Part shown: positions 36,659 through 45,720 of the stretch, one piece after another | Layout of the letters: each line of letters begins with the position of its first letter | Numbering within the stretch: position 1 is the stretch's first letter | Assembly: GCF_002206635.1 (NCBI RefSeq) | Contig: NZ_NGUO01000007.1 | Location: 1 to 54,127, forward strand | Source: Polynucleobacter aenigmaticus | GTDB lineage: Bacteria > Pseudomonadota > Gammaproteobacteria > Burkholderiales > Burkholderiaceae | Direction of reading: 5' to 3' | DNA: 54,127 nt | Translations under genes and position numbers: made by a program | The notes under the pieces: model-generated | What the model was told of the DNA's origin: nothing | The model's input: the letters and a program-made list of their open reading frames with translations, nothing else | Database searches by the model: none

Positions 36659-37914
36659 GATGCCTTTGTTGCTGTTAAATTAGCCGCTTTCCGACTATGT
36701 TTTTGACGATAACGCTCTAGAAAACGTGCGAGACGAGCAATCGCCTCTGTCAGCACATCTTCGTGAGGCAAGAACACTACTCGGAAGTGATCGGGTTTGA
36801 TCCAGTTGAAACCGGAACCTTGAACCAGCAATACTTTTTCTTCCTTTAGAAGGTCAGCTACAAACTGCTGATCATCCTCGATTGGGTACATCTCTGGATC
36901 GAGTCTTGGAAATAAATACAAAGCGGACTTTGGCTTAACGCAAGTCACGCCAGGAATTGCTGTAATGAGTTTCCAAGCAAGATCGCGTTGTTTCGCCAAG
37001 CGACCCCCTTCAGCTACCAAGTCGTTAATACTTTGATAACCGCCCAAGGCCGTTTGAATGGCGTACTGGCCTGGCACGTTGGCACACAGGCGCATCGAGG
37101 ACAGCATATTGAGACCTTCAATGTAGTCTCGAATCATCTCTTTATCGCCTGAGACCACCATCCAGCCGGCACGATAGCCGCAAGAACGATAGTTCTTGGA
37201 TAAACCATTCAAGGTGATCGTCACTACATCGGTCGACAAAGATGCCAAGGAGACGTGCTTCTCTTGGTCGTACAGCATTTTGTCGTAAATCTCATCAGCA
37301 AACAGAATCAAGCCGTGCTCACGCGCGATTGAAGTTAACTCTGTCAGCACTTCTTTGGAGTAGATTGCGCCCGTTGGATTGTTGGGATTAATCACCACAA
37401 TCGCTTTAGTGCGAGGTGTAATCTTTTTACGTAAATCTGCGAGATCAGGAGCCCACTCTTTAGACTCATCACATAAGTAATGTACTGGAGTACCACCAGA
37501 CAAACTGACCGCAGCTGTCCACAATGGATAGTCAGGCGCCGGTACCAAGACTTCATCGCCATTATTAAGCAATGCATTCATGGCAATCACAATAAGCTCA
37601 GAAACGCCGTTGCCGGTATAAATGTCATCCAAAGTAACGCCTTGGATGCCTTTTTCTTGGCAATACTGCATGATTGCCTTGCGAGCCGCGAAAATTCCTT
37701 TGGAATCGGAGTACGCTGAGGCATTGCCCAAATTACGAATCATGTCCAGTTGAATCTCTTCTGGAGGATCAAAGCCAAAAACACCCACATTACCAATGTT
37801 TAATTTGATAATTTTGTGGCCCTCTTCCTCCATACGCTGAGCAAGCTCCAGCACAGGTCCACGGATGTCGTAACAAACGTGATTGAGTTTTTCGGACTTT
37901 AGGATCGGTTTCAC
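36655..37914 (-). CDS. alaA: AlaA-type PLP aminotransferase
   Basis: A 419-residue class I aminotransferase resembling E. coli AlaA (glutamate-pyruvate aminotransferase). The PLP lysine is in TLNGLSKNYRSCGYRAGW. Other matches are ICYDIRGPVLELA-like N-terminal residues (here VCYDIRGPVLELA), INPNNPTGAIYSKEVL and FADEIYDKMLYD. It overlaps hom by 4 bases, so it is the first gene of the threonine run. In betaproteobacteria this gene is a regular neighbour of hom and thrC. The exact donor is inferred from the family. Confidence 0.9.
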   Translation of the reverse strand: MKPILKSEKLNHVCYDIRGPVLELAQRMEEEGHKIIKLNIGNVGVFGFDPPEEIQLDMIRNLGNASAYSDSKGIFAARKAIMQYCQEKGIQGVTLDDIYTGNGVSELIVIAMNALLNNGDEVLVPAPDYPLWTAAVSLSGGTPVHYLCDESKEWAPDLADLRKKITPRTKAIVVINPNNPTGAIYSKEVLTELTSIAREHGLILFADEIYDKMLYDQEKHVSLASLSTDVVTITLNGLSKNYRSCGYRAGWMVVSGDKEMIRDYIEGLNMLSSMRLCANVPGQYAIQTALGGYQSINDLVAEGGRLAKQRDLAWKLITAIPGVTCVKPKSALYLFPRLDPEMYPIEDDQQFVADLLKEEKVLLVQGSGFNWIKPDHFRVVFLPHEDVLTEAIARLARFLERYRQKHSRKAANLTATKAS

Positions 37915-37935
37915 AATAAATTAAAGGGTAAGTTC

Positions 37936-37967
37936 TTGAAATCTAGGAAAAAACAGCTGGCTATAAT
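37936..37967 (+). promoter_or_regulatory. Likely promoter of the arn operon
   Basis: TATAAT at 37962-37967 is a perfect -10 element about 27 bases before the GTG start at 37994. The best -35 candidate is TTGAAA at 37936-37941, but the 20-base gap is longer than usual. The region is shared with the divergent aminotransferase gene. A PmrA or PhoP binding site, as seen in enteric arn operons, is not evident. Confidence 0.5.
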
Positions 37968-37993
37968 CCTCATAATTATGACAGAGAGTCCAT

Positions 37994-38371
37994 GTGAAGC
38001 TTCAATCTGACCCCCATTCCGGAGCTAATACGATCACCGGTTACGGTGATGGCTATGTAGAGATCAATCGGACTCCCTATAGTCACGCTGTTTTATTGAG
38101 CTCGGATGGTGGAATCCAGGAATGGGCTGTTCCATCATTTGACGAGCTGAGTGCAATAGATTTCAGCCAAATGGCTGCTCTCAAGCCTGAATTAATCATT
38201 ATTGGCACTGGCAAGCGCCAGCGCTTCCCTAAGCCTGAGTTATTAAAAACCCTCATTGAGGCCAAGATTGGCTTTGAAGTAATGGACTCCCAAGCAGCTT
38301 GTCGCACCTACAACATTCTGGTTGGCGAGGGTCGCCAGGTCTTACTCGCCCTCATTGTGGAAGCCATCTAA
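37994..38371 (+). CDS. Mth938-like (DUF498) protein
   Basis: A 125-residue protein of the Mth938/NDUFAF3 family. Marks are ITGYGDGYVEINRTPYSHAV, ELIIIGTGKRQRFP and GFEVMDSQAACRTYNIL. It begins with GTG, preceded by AGAGAG. Bacterial members are uncharacterised; the mitochondrial relative helps assemble complex I. It lies at the head of the arn gene set, and its stop codon overlaps the ATG of arnT by one base (TAATG). That neighbourhood is probably a matter of transcription, not shared function. Confidence 0.88.
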   Translation: MKLQSDPHSGANTITGYGDGYVEINRTPYSHAVLLSSDGGIQEWAVPSFDELSAIDFSQMAALKPELIIIGTGKRQRFPKPELLKTLIEAKIGFEVMDSQAACRTYNILVGEGRQVLLALIVEAI

Positions 38372-40065
38372 TGCAATTTGGTCACATTCGGCAGTCAAGC
38401 GCCCTAAACCCCGCCTCCATTTTGATATTGGTGCTGGTATATGCATTGCTCTGGTTTGGCGCCCTTAATTACCGCCACCTCATTCCATCGGACGAAGGTC
38501 GTTATGCTGAGATTGCCCGTGAGATGCTAGTAACGGGAGATTGGGTAACCCCCCGCTATAACGGCTACAAATATTTTGAAAAGCCCCCACTACAAATTTG
38601 GGCCACCGCTACCGCCTTCACTATTTTTGGTATTGGTGATTGGCAAGCGCGCCTATGGACCGCACTCACTGGATTTCTAACCATTTTGTTAGTAGGTTTT
38701 ACTGGTGCACGCATCTATAGTGCCCGGGCAGGTTGGCTAGCGGCACTTGTCTTAGCATCTAGCCCAATGTGGGTCATTGGCGGCCACATGAACTCCTTGG
38801 ATATGGGGCTGTCAGCATTCTTGGTTGCTGCACTGTGCAGTCTTTTACTTGCACAGACTTCACACAACCAAGCCAGCACTCGCAAGTGGATGTGGGTCTG
38901 CTGGGCTTCTATGGCGCTAGCGACTCTATCTAAGGGCGTGATTGGAGCCGCAATCCCCGGCATGGTCTTTATCGTTTACTCCATTACCGCATGGGACTGG
39001 AAGATTTGGAAACGGCTGCATATCATTAGTGGCACTGTTTTATTTTTAGCGATTACCGCACCTTGGTTCGTGCTCGTTGCACAACGCAATCCCGAGTTCC
39101 TCGAATTCTTTTTTATTCATGAGCACTTACAACGCTTTACTCAAACTGCCCACAGTAGAACCGGGCCGATCTACTACTTTCTCCCGCTGCTACTGCTAGG
39201 CTTCTTGCCTTGGATCACACAAGTCCCCGGGGCCATTGCACAGACCTGGCGAGAGCGTAATCGCGAATTCTCAAGTGGCTGGTTGCTCACCTGTTGGTTT
39301 GCAGTCATCTTGGGATTCTTCAGCGTTTCTCAGTCAAAATTGCCTGGCTACATCATCCCCATTTTTCCAGCATTAGCCATGATCGTTGGGCATCGCTTAG
39401 ATCGCAATCTTGGCTTTAGTAACTCACTCTCATTGCCTTGGCAACTGCAGACACTCTTCTTTGCAGTCCTAGGTGGCATTGGATTTTTCTTCTTAGGAGA
39501 AGTTAGCAAGCAAGCTAGGCCTGATGAAATTGAATCTTATGCGCAATACACTTATTGGGTTGTAGCAGCGCTGATCGTGCTGGTTTCAGGAAGTTTGTTG
39601 GGCTTCATGCAAAGTAAGCGCAATGGCTTAAGCAGTATTACTAGTTTCGCAAGTGGCTTTTTTCTTTGCGCACTTATCGCGGGTACTGGTCACGAGACTC
39701 TTGGACGCGCGGTATCTGGCATCGACCTAGTGGAGCAGGTAAAAGCAGGCATCCCCGAAAAGGCCAACTTCTATTCTGTTCGTATCCTCGATCACACAGT
39801 ACCCTTCTACTTAGGTAGAACCATGATCATGGTGGAGTTTCCGGATGAGCTTGAGTTTGGTGTCAAGCAGGAGCCAGAGCTATGGCTACCCACTTTGGAT
39901 GCATTTATTGAGCGCTGGAAAGAAGATCCAACAGCATATGCATTGATGGTTCCAGAGCAATATATCGAGCTACAGAAATTAAATATCCCCATGCAAGAAG
40001 TTGGACGCGATTCGAGACGCGTAATTGTGAAGCACCCTGAATCTACAAGCACTTCTCCACAATAA
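38371..40065 (+). CDS. arnT: ArnT-type glycosyltransferase (GT-C)
   Basis: A 564-residue inner-membrane enzyme with about 12 membrane segments. The early periplasmic loop SDEGRYAEIAREML carries the acidic residues used for catalysis in ArnT. The start is the ATG at 38371; the open frame upstream belongs to the preceding gene. ArnT moves 4-amino-4-deoxy-L-arabinose from undecaprenyl phosphate to lipid A, lowering its negative charge and raising resistance to polymyxin. The rest of the arn genes follow. A C-terminal periplasmic domain starts near residue 450. Confidence 0.9.
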   Translation: MQFGHIRQSSALNPASILILVLVYALLWFGALNYRHLIPSDEGRYAEIAREMLVTGDWVTPRYNGYKYFEKPPLQIWATATAFTIFGIGDWQARLWTALTGFLTILLVGFTGARIYSARAGWLAALVLASSPMWVIGGHMNSLDMGLSAFLVAALCSLLLAQTSHNQASTRKWMWVCWASMALATLSKGVIGAAIPGMVFIVYSITAWDWKIWKRLHIISGTVLFLAITAPWFVLVAQRNPEFLEFFFIHEHLQRFTQTAHSRTGPIYYFLPLLLLGFLPWITQVPGAIAQTWRERNREFSSGWLLTCWFAVILGFFSVSQSKLPGYIIPIFPALAMIVGHRLDRNLGFSNSLSLPWQLQTLFFAVLGGIGFFFLGEVSKQARPDEIESYAQYTYWVVAALIVLVSGSLLGFMQSKRNGLSSITSFASGFFLCALIAGTGHETLGRAVSGIDLVEQVKAGIPEKANFYSVRILDHTVPFYLGRTMIMVEFPDELEFGVKQEPELWLPTLDAFIERWKEDPTAYALMVPEQYIELQKLNIPMQEVGRDSRRVIVKHPESTSTSPQ

Positions 40066-40081
40066 GGTCTTAAGCTTAACT

Positions 40082-41254
40082 ATGTCGACCACCGAAAATA
40101 TGCTGCCTTTTATTCCTTTCACGCGCCCGCACTTTAATCAAGAAACGATTGATGCAGTTGCTGAGGTCTTGCGTTCTGGCTGGGTCACTTCGGGACCTAA
40201 GCTTGCTGAATTTGAGGCTACCTTGAGTGAATATTTTGGCGGTCGCCCTGTGCGCTGTTTTGCCAACGGTACCGCTACCATGAAGATTGCTCTACAGGTT
40301 GCCGATATTGGGCCAGGCGATGAAGTGATCACCACCCCAATCTCTTGGGTTGCGACGTCCAATGTCATTTTAGGGGTGGGTGCCACGCCCGTGTTTGTAG
40401 ACATAGATCCCATCACTCGCAATATCGACTTGGATCAAGTTGCCGCAGCCATCACACCCAAAACCCGCGCCATCATGCCCGTCTATTTGGCTGGCCTGCC
40501 GGTAGATATGGATCGGCTATATGCACTAGCAAAGCAGCATAAGCTCCGCGTGATTGAAGATGCAGCCCAAGCATTTGGATCGCAGTGGCAAGGCCAAAAG
40601 ATCGGCAGTATTGGTGATTTGGTGAGCTTTAGTTTTCAGGCAAATAAAAATTTATCCACCGTTGAAGGTGGTTGCCTAGTCCTAAACAATATTGATGAAG
40701 CCAAGTTAGCAGAGAAATTTCGCTTGCAGGGTCTCACTCGCCAAGGCATAGATGGTATGGATGTGGATGTCCTGGGTGGCAAAGATAATTTGACCGATGT
40801 GAATGCCGTCATTGGCTTGCATCAATTGAAACAACTACCAGTATTTCAGACTCGCAGAGCTGCTTTAGCCAGGCAATACTTTGACGTCATCCGCAGCGAA
40901 CTCAAATCTGCTGGATTGGACGATTTAAAACTGGAGCTTCCCGTGGAGAATTTCACTGATAGCAACTGGCACATGTTCCAAATCGTTTTGCCACTTGACC
41001 AATTGAATGCGGAGCGTGCGCAAGTGATGACCGAGCTGAAGGATATGGGTATTGGCACCGGCGTTCATTACCCCATCATCACTGGATTTACGCTCTACAA
41101 AAAGCTAGGCTACAAAACCGAGTCCACCCCAATTGCACAACGCATAGGTCGCTCGATCCTGACGCTACCCCTTTTTCCAGGGATGGCAGATGAAGATATT
41201 GGCCGCATAGCCAGTGCTTTAGTAGGAATTCTGAAGAAACACCGTAAAAATTAG
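40082..41254 (+). CDS. arnB: ArnB-type sugar aminotransferase
   Basis: A 390-residue PLP enzyme of the DegT/DnrJ/EryC1/StrS fold. The PLP lysine is in SFSFQANKNLSTVEGG. Other residues fit ArnB: ITTPISWVATSNVILGVGATPVFVD is shortened here to ITTPISWVATSNVI, and VIEDAAQAFGSQWQ follows. ArnB converts the 4-ketopentose made by the ArnA dehydrogenase half into UDP-Ara4N. It sits 16 bases after arnT. The order arnT-arnB-arnC differs from the enteric order arnBCADTEF. Confidence 0.93.
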   Translation: MSTTENMLPFIPFTRPHFNQETIDAVAEVLRSGWVTSGPKLAEFEATLSEYFGGRPVRCFANGTATMKIALQVADIGPGDEVITTPISWVATSNVILGVGATPVFVDIDPITRNIDLDQVAAAITPKTRAIMPVYLAGLPVDMDRLYALAKQHKLRVIEDAAQAFGSQWQGQKIGSIGDLVSFSFQANKNLSTVEGGCLVLNNIDEAKLAEKFRLQGLTRQGIDGMDVDVLGGKDNLTDVNAVIGLHQLKQLPVFQTRRAALARQYFDVIRSELKSAGLDDLKLELPVENFTDSNWHMFQIVLPLDQLNAERAQVMTELKDMGIGTGVHYPIITGFTLYKKLGYKTESTPIAQRIGRSILTLPLFPGMADEDIGRIASALVGILKKHRKN

Positions 41255-41285
41255 TCTTGGCAGTGGAATCAGGCAAAATTGCAGC

Positions 41286-42257
41286 ATGACTGCGAATATA
41301 CCTAAGCAAGCTGGCAATCCCACACTCAGTATCGTCATCCCCGTTTATAACGAGGAAGACGGTCTCCAGGCCCTCTTCGATCGCCTTTATCCAGCGCTCG
41401 ATGCGATGGCTATCAAACGCAACATTGCTTATGAAGTGGTGTTTGTGAATGACGGAAGTAAAGATCGCTCTGCTGGTATCTTGGCCCAGCAAGTGGAATT
41501 GCGCCCTGATGTCACGCGCGCCGTGTTGTTTCATAGTAACTTTGGTCAGCACATGGCGATCATGGCTGGCTTTGAATATTCCCGCGGTGAATACATCATC
41601 ACACTGGATGCAGACTTACAGAATCCTCCAGAAGAAATTGATGCCTTGACCAATGAATTAGTCAAAGGTCATGACTACGTAGGCACCATTCGAGCAGATC
41701 GTCGCGATAGCTTCTTTAGAAAATTGGCTTCTCGCGCTATGAATCGGTTGCGCCAAAAAATTACTCGCATCACGATGACCGATCAGGGTTGTATGTTGCG
41801 TGGCTATAGCCGTCGCATTGTGGATCTCGTACGACAGTGCGATGAGAGCAATACTTTTATTCCTGCACTGGCTTACACCTTTGCAGCCAACCCTACTGAG
41901 ATCACCGTCAAACATGAAGAGCGCTTCGCCGGTGAATCTAAATACAGTCTCTATCAACTCATACGCCTGAACTTTGATTTGGTAACTGGCTTCTCTGTTA
42001 TGCCTTTGCAGATTTTCTCCATCTTGGGCATGTTGTTAGCAATGGCAGCCGGCAGTTTGTTTATCTATCTCTTGGTTCGCCGCTTTGTGCTGGGTGCCGA
42101 GGTTGAGGGTGTCTTTACCCTCTTCGCGCTCACCTTCTTCTTGATTGGCGTCATGCTCTTTGGTCTCGGCTTGCTCGGCGAGTACATTGGTCGCATCTAC
42201 CAACAAGTCAGAGAGCGCCCACGCTATGTTGTGCAAACTGTTTTAGAGAAAAAATAA
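41286..42257 (+). CDS. arnC: ArnC-type undecaprenyl-phosphate glycosyltransferase
   Basis: A 323-residue GT2 transferase with two C-terminal membrane helices (about residues 237-305). The catalytic half has LSIVIPVYNEEDG, VFVNDGSKDRSAG and the metal motif ITLDADLQNPPEE. ArnC transfers 4-deoxy-4-formamido-L-arabinose to undecaprenyl phosphate. Next door are the ArnA formyltransferase and the deformylase ArnD. The stop codon is directly followed by the next start (TTG). Confidence 0.93.
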   Translation: MTANIPKQAGNPTLSIVIPVYNEEDGLQALFDRLYPALDAMAIKRNIAYEVVFVNDGSKDRSAGILAQQVELRPDVTRAVLFHSNFGQHMAIMAGFEYSRGEYIITLDADLQNPPEEIDALTNELVKGHDYVGTIRADRRDSFFRKLASRAMNRLRQKITRITMTDQGCMLRGYSRRIVDLVRQCDESNTFIPALAYTFAANPTEITVKHEERFAGESKYSLYQLIRLNFDLVTGFSVMPLQIFSILGMLLAMAAGSLFIYLLVRRFVLGAEVEGVFTLFALTFFLIGVMLFGLGLLGEYIGRIYQQVRERPRYVVQTVLEKK

Positions 42258-43130
42258 TTGCGCGCAGTCATCTTTGCTTATCACGATGTTGGCGTCAACT
42301 GCCTTAAGGCATTACTCAGTGCGGGTATACAGATTGAACTGGTAGTGACCCATCAAGACGATCCCAATGAGAACGTGTGGTTTGGAAGTGTTGCCAAGCT
42401 CTGTGAAGATAAAAAAATTTCTTACATCACACCCAATGCCAATGAGTTGATGGATCTCATTCCGCGAATTCAGAAGCTAGCGCCTGACTATCTTTTCTCT
42501 TTTTATTACCGCCATATGATTCCGGCGGAACTCTTGGCGTGCGCCAAGATTGCTGCCCTCAATATGCATGGCTCACTTCTGCCAAAGTATCGTGGCCGCG
42601 CACCAGTTAATTGGGCCATCCTACATGGCGAAACTGAAACCGGTGCTACATTGCACATCATGGAAATCAAACCAGACGCTGGCGATATCGTTGGGCAGTC
42701 AGCGGTCTCCATTGGCCCCAATGAAACCGCTACGGATGTCTTTGGCAAAGTCAGTCAGGCAGCCGTAGCTGTGATCAATCAGGCGCTACCAGAACTCGTT
42801 CAGGGCCGCGTCCCCAGAAAACCGAATTTACTTGCTCAAGGCAGCTATTTTGGGGGTCGCAAGCCGGCAGATGGGGAAATTCTGTGGCAGCAGTCAGCCA
42901 AGCAAGTTCATGACCTTGTCAGAGCCGTTGCACCGCCCTACCCCGGCGCTTTTACAGTTTGGCAAGGTCAGCCCATGATTGTGGCTCGCACCAGCCTAGA
43001 GGGGCCGTTTCCGGCTCAACTGGATCTTCGGACCCCTGGCATCCAAGTGGTTGATAATCAGGTATTCGGCATTTGTGGCGACCAAAGAGCGGTAGCAATA
43101 CTGGACTGGTTCCCGGCAAAAACACATTAG
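42258..43130 (+). CDS. arnA: ArnA formyltransferase half, separate protein
   Basis: A 290-residue protein equal to the N-terminal half of E. coli ArnA. It uses 10-formyltetrahydrofolate to N-formylate UDP-Ara4N. The catalytic set Asn, His, Asp is in ALNMHGSLLPKYRGRAPVNW and KPDAGDIVG. The start is TTG, placed directly after the arnC stop codon; MRAVIFAYHDVG fits the family start. In enteric bacteria this is fused to the decarboxylase; here they are two genes 21 bases apart. Folding and activity should not require fusion, since the two domains act independently. Confidence 0.92.
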   Translation: MRAVIFAYHDVGVNCLKALLSAGIQIELVVTHQDDPNENVWFGSVAKLCEDKKISYITPNANELMDLIPRIQKLAPDYLFSFYYRHMIPAELLACAKIAALNMHGSLLPKYRGRAPVNWAILHGETETGATLHIMEIKPDAGDIVGQSAVSIGPNETATDVFGKVSQAAVAVINQALPELVQGRVPRKPNLLAQGSYFGGRKPADGEILWQQSAKQVHDLVRAVAPPYPGAFTVWQGQPMIVARTSLEGPFPAQLDLRTPGIQVVDNQVFGICGDQRAVAILDWFPAKTH

Positions 43131-43151
43131 ATTAAAAACGAGGCAGTAAAG

Positions 43152-44198
43152 ATGAAAAAAGTACTCATTCTTGGCGTAAATGGCTTTATTGGTCACCACC
43201 TTTCAAAGCGCATTCTGGAGACAACCGATTGGGATGTCTATGGCATGGATATGCAAAACGATCGCCTTGGTGATTTAGTCAATCATCCCCGCATGCACTT
43301 TTTTGAAGGTGACATCACCATCAACAAAGAGTGGGTTGAATATCACATCCGCAAATGCGATGTCATTCTGCCTTTAGTAGCCATTGCTACCCCAGCCACC
43401 TATGTTCAGCAGCCACTCAAAGTATTTGAGCTCGACTTCGAAGCCAACTTGCCGATCGTGCGCTCTGCCGTTAAGTATAAAAAGCATTTGGTATTTCCAT
43501 CCACCTCTGAAGTCTATGGAATGTGTGAGGATGCTGAATTCGATCCCGCTCAATCTACGATGGTTTACGGTCCGATTAATAAGCCACGATGGATCTACGC
43601 TTGCTCCAAGCAACTAATGGATCGCGTGATCTGGGGTTACGGCATGGAAGGTTTGCGCTTTACTCTGTTCCGTCCATTTAACTGGATTGGTCCTGGTCTA
43701 GACAGCATTTACACACCAAAAGAAGGCTCTTCCCGAGTAGTAACTCAGTTTTTGGGCCATATCGTTCGCGGCGAGCCCATTAACTTGGTTGATGGTGGCG
43801 CTCAGAAACGCGCTTTCACTTACGTTGATGACGGTATTGATGCCTTGATGCACATCATCGACAACAAAGATGGTGTTGCAAACGGCAAGATCTACAACAT
43901 TGGTAATCCAAAGAACAATCACTCTGTGCGTGACCTCGCTAATCAGATGCTGGAAATCGCACGCAGTATTCCGGAGTACGCCACGACAGCTAACGAAGTG
44001 AAGATTGTTGAAACCACTTCTAACGCTTACTACGGCGAAGGCTACCAAGACGTTCAAAATCGCGTTCCCGCAATTGATAACACGATGAGCGAATTGGGTT
44101 GGAAGCCAACCACCAATATGAGCGATGCGCTCAAGAAGATCTTTGAAGCCTATCGCCTGGATGTAGATAAAGCACGTCACTTAGTTGATAACGAATAA
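43152..44198 (+). CDS. ArnA decarboxylase half (UDP-glucuronate dehydrogenase/decarboxylase)
   Basis: A 348-residue short-chain dehydrogenase/reductase corresponding to the C-terminal half of E. coli ArnA. It oxidises and decarboxylates UDP-glucuronate to the UDP-4-ketopentose used by ArnB. The NAD motif is GVNGFIGHHL, and the catalytic residues are in PSTSEVYGMC and YACSKQLMDRV (Tyr and Lys). The RNA start is well marked (GAGGCAG upstream of the ATG). It precedes arnD by 12 bases. UDP-glucose dehydrogenase (ugd), which supplies the substrate, is not in this window. Confidence 0.93.
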   Translation: MKKVLILGVNGFIGHHLSKRILETTDWDVYGMDMQNDRLGDLVNHPRMHFFEGDITINKEWVEYHIRKCDVILPLVAIATPATYVQQPLKVFELDFEANLPIVRSAVKYKKHLVFPSTSEVYGMCEDAEFDPAQSTMVYGPINKPRWIYACSKQLMDRVIWGYGMEGLRFTLFRPFNWIGPGLDSIYTPKEGSSRVVTQFLGHIVRGEPINLVDGGAQKRAFTYVDDGIDALMHIIDNKDGVANGKIYNIGNPKNNHSVRDLANQMLEIARSIPEYATTANEVKIVETTSNAYYGEGYQDVQNRVPAIDNTMSELGWKPTTNMSDALKKIFEAYRLDVDKARHLVDNE

Positions 44199-44210
44199 GC
44201 TCCGGGGTTC

Positions 44211-45128
44211 ATGGCAAAAATTGCACTCAAGGTAGATGTCGATACCTTACGCGGTACCAAAGAAGGTGTACCCAATCTAGCGCGCACGCTTGAGCGCTTT
44301 GGTCTCAAGGCCACCTTTCTGTTTAGCTTGGGTCCAGACCATACTGGTTGGGCACTCAAGCGCGTATTTAAGCCAGGCTTCCTGAAGAAGGTTAGCCGTA
44401 CCTCTGTAGTGGAGCATTACGGTATCAAGACCCTGCTCTATGGCGTCTTACTTCCTGGTCCAGATATTGGCAAACAAGCTGCCGCTGAAATGCGGGCAAT
44501 TGATGCTGCTGGTCATGAGACCGGCATCCATACTTGGGACCATGTAGCCTGGCAAGATGCGGTGCGCAATCGCGATGCCCAGTGGACAAAAGCACAGATG
44601 CAAAAAAGCTGGGATCGCTTTGTTGAAATCTTTGGGCACCCTCCAGTAACTTATGGTGCTGCTGGTTGGCAAATGAATGAAGCTGCCTTTGAGCAACTCG
44701 ATCAATGGGGCATCAAATATTCTTCCGATGGCAGGGCGCAACCCAATCTAATGCCTTACCGTTTTGCACTACCGTCAGGCAAAGCAAAACACGTCCAATA
44801 TCCAACGACTCTACCTACTTTTGATGAGCTGATTGGTATTGATGGTGCTGATGAATTTGGCGCAGTCAAAAAACTCCTCGAAATCACACAAAGCAACCCT
44901 AATGACCAGGTCTTTACTTTGCATGCAGAGCTTGAGGGTCAAAAACTTCTACCCGCCTTTGAGCAACTGCTAGCAGGGTGGTTGAACCAAGGTCACGATT
45001 TGGTCACTATGGGTAAGCTTCACCAATCCTGGGAAGCTACCAAGCAACTCGATAAAATAGCTATACAGCCAGTAACTTGGGGTGAAATCCCCAACCGTAG
45101 CGGCGAACTGATTTTGCAAACAGTGTAA
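44211..45128 (+). CDS. arnD: ArnD-type polysaccharide deformylase
   Basis: A 305-residue NodB-like deacetylase/deformylase. The metal motifs are KVDVDTLRGTKEG and GIHTWDHVAWQD. It removes the formyl group from undecaprenyl-phosphate-linked formamido-arabinose before flipping. It completes the pathway except for the flippase subunits ArnE/ArnF, which are absent from this window. A 63-base gap separates it from the peroxiredoxin gene, so the operon may end here. Confidence 0.93.
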   Translation: MAKIALKVDVDTLRGTKEGVPNLARTLERFGLKATFLFSLGPDHTGWALKRVFKPGFLKKVSRTSVVEHYGIKTLLYGVLLPGPDIGKQAAAEMRAIDAAGHETGIHTWDHVAWQDAVRNRDAQWTKAQMQKSWDRFVEIFGHPPVTYGAAGWQMNEAAFEQLDQWGIKYSSDGRAQPNLMPYRFALPSGKAKHVQYPTTLPTFDELIGIDGADEFGAVKKLLEITQSNPNDQVFTLHAELEGQKLLPAFEQLLAGWLNQGHDLVTMGKLHQSWEATKQLDKIAIQPVTWGEIPNRSGELILQTV

Positions 45129-45191
45129 AAAGCGCGAAAGTAATTGGCACCTAGAATAAGCAGCAAATAAAACTAAATAAGAGAGACCATC

Positions 45192-45659
45192 ATGACAGTA
45201 GAAATTGGTAAGCCAATGCCCCAGTGCGCAATCCCAGCGACTTCAGAATTAACCTTTACTCCAGAGTCAGCCAAGGGCAAAAAGCTTGTGATTTATTTTT
45301 ACCCAAAAGACATGACTCCGGGATGTACCGCTGAATCAGGCGAATTTCGCGACAACATTGATGCCTTCACTAAAGCCAATACCTTGATTGTTGGCGTATC
45401 TAGGGATAGCCTGAAGTCTCATGATAATTTCCGCAGCAAACTTGAGCTGCCTTTTGAGCTGGTTGCCGATACCGAAGAAACCCTGTGCCAATTGTTCGGC
45501 GTCATGAAGATGAAAAATATGTATGGCAAGCAGGTTCGCGGCGTAGAACGCAGCACATTCCTCTTTGATTCCTCAGGCAATCTCGTGAAAGAGTGGCGTG
45601 GTCTTAAGGTTCCGGGACATGTGACAGAGGTATTACAAGCTGCCCAAGAAGCCCATTAA
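45192..45659 (+). CDS. bcp: Thioredoxin-dependent peroxiredoxin (Bcp/PrxQ)
   Basis: A 155-residue peroxiredoxin reducing hydroperoxides. The peroxidatic cysteine is in YPKDMTPGCTAESGEFRD. Where E. coli Bcp has a resolving cysteine five residues later, this protein has Gly, so an internal disulfide of that type cannot form; Cys in ETLCQLFG is another candidate. An AAGAGAG ribosome site precedes the ATG. Single gene between the arn set and phoH. The family is certain; the reducing mechanism is inferred. Confidence 0.93.
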   Translation: MTVEIGKPMPQCAIPATSELTFTPESAKGKKLVIYFYPKDMTPGCTAESGEFRDNIDAFTKANTLIVGVSRDSLKSHDNFRSKLELPFELVADTEETLCQLFGVMKMKNMYGKQVRGVERSTFLFDSSGNLVKEWRGLKVPGHVTEVLQAAQEAH

Positions 45660-45687
45660 ATTTTTCAATTAATTTGGCAGGGGATGC

Positions 45688-45715
45688 TTGCAAAGCTGTT
45701 AATTTGGGGTAAAGT
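45688..45715 (+). promoter_or_regulatory. Candidate promoter for phoH leader
   Basis: TTGCAA (45688-45693), a 16-base spacer and TAAAGT (45710-45715) match four of six bases each to the -35 and -10 consensus. A start near 45722 would give a leader of about 174 bases that contains the hairpins described below. The match is only moderate. Confidence 0.35.
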
Positions 45716-45720
45716 AAAGT

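Noticed and set aside
38003..38016. Bases CTGACCCCCA resembling the IS terminal repeat
   Set aside because: Only about ten bases match, they lie inside the Mth938 coding region, and the match does not continue.
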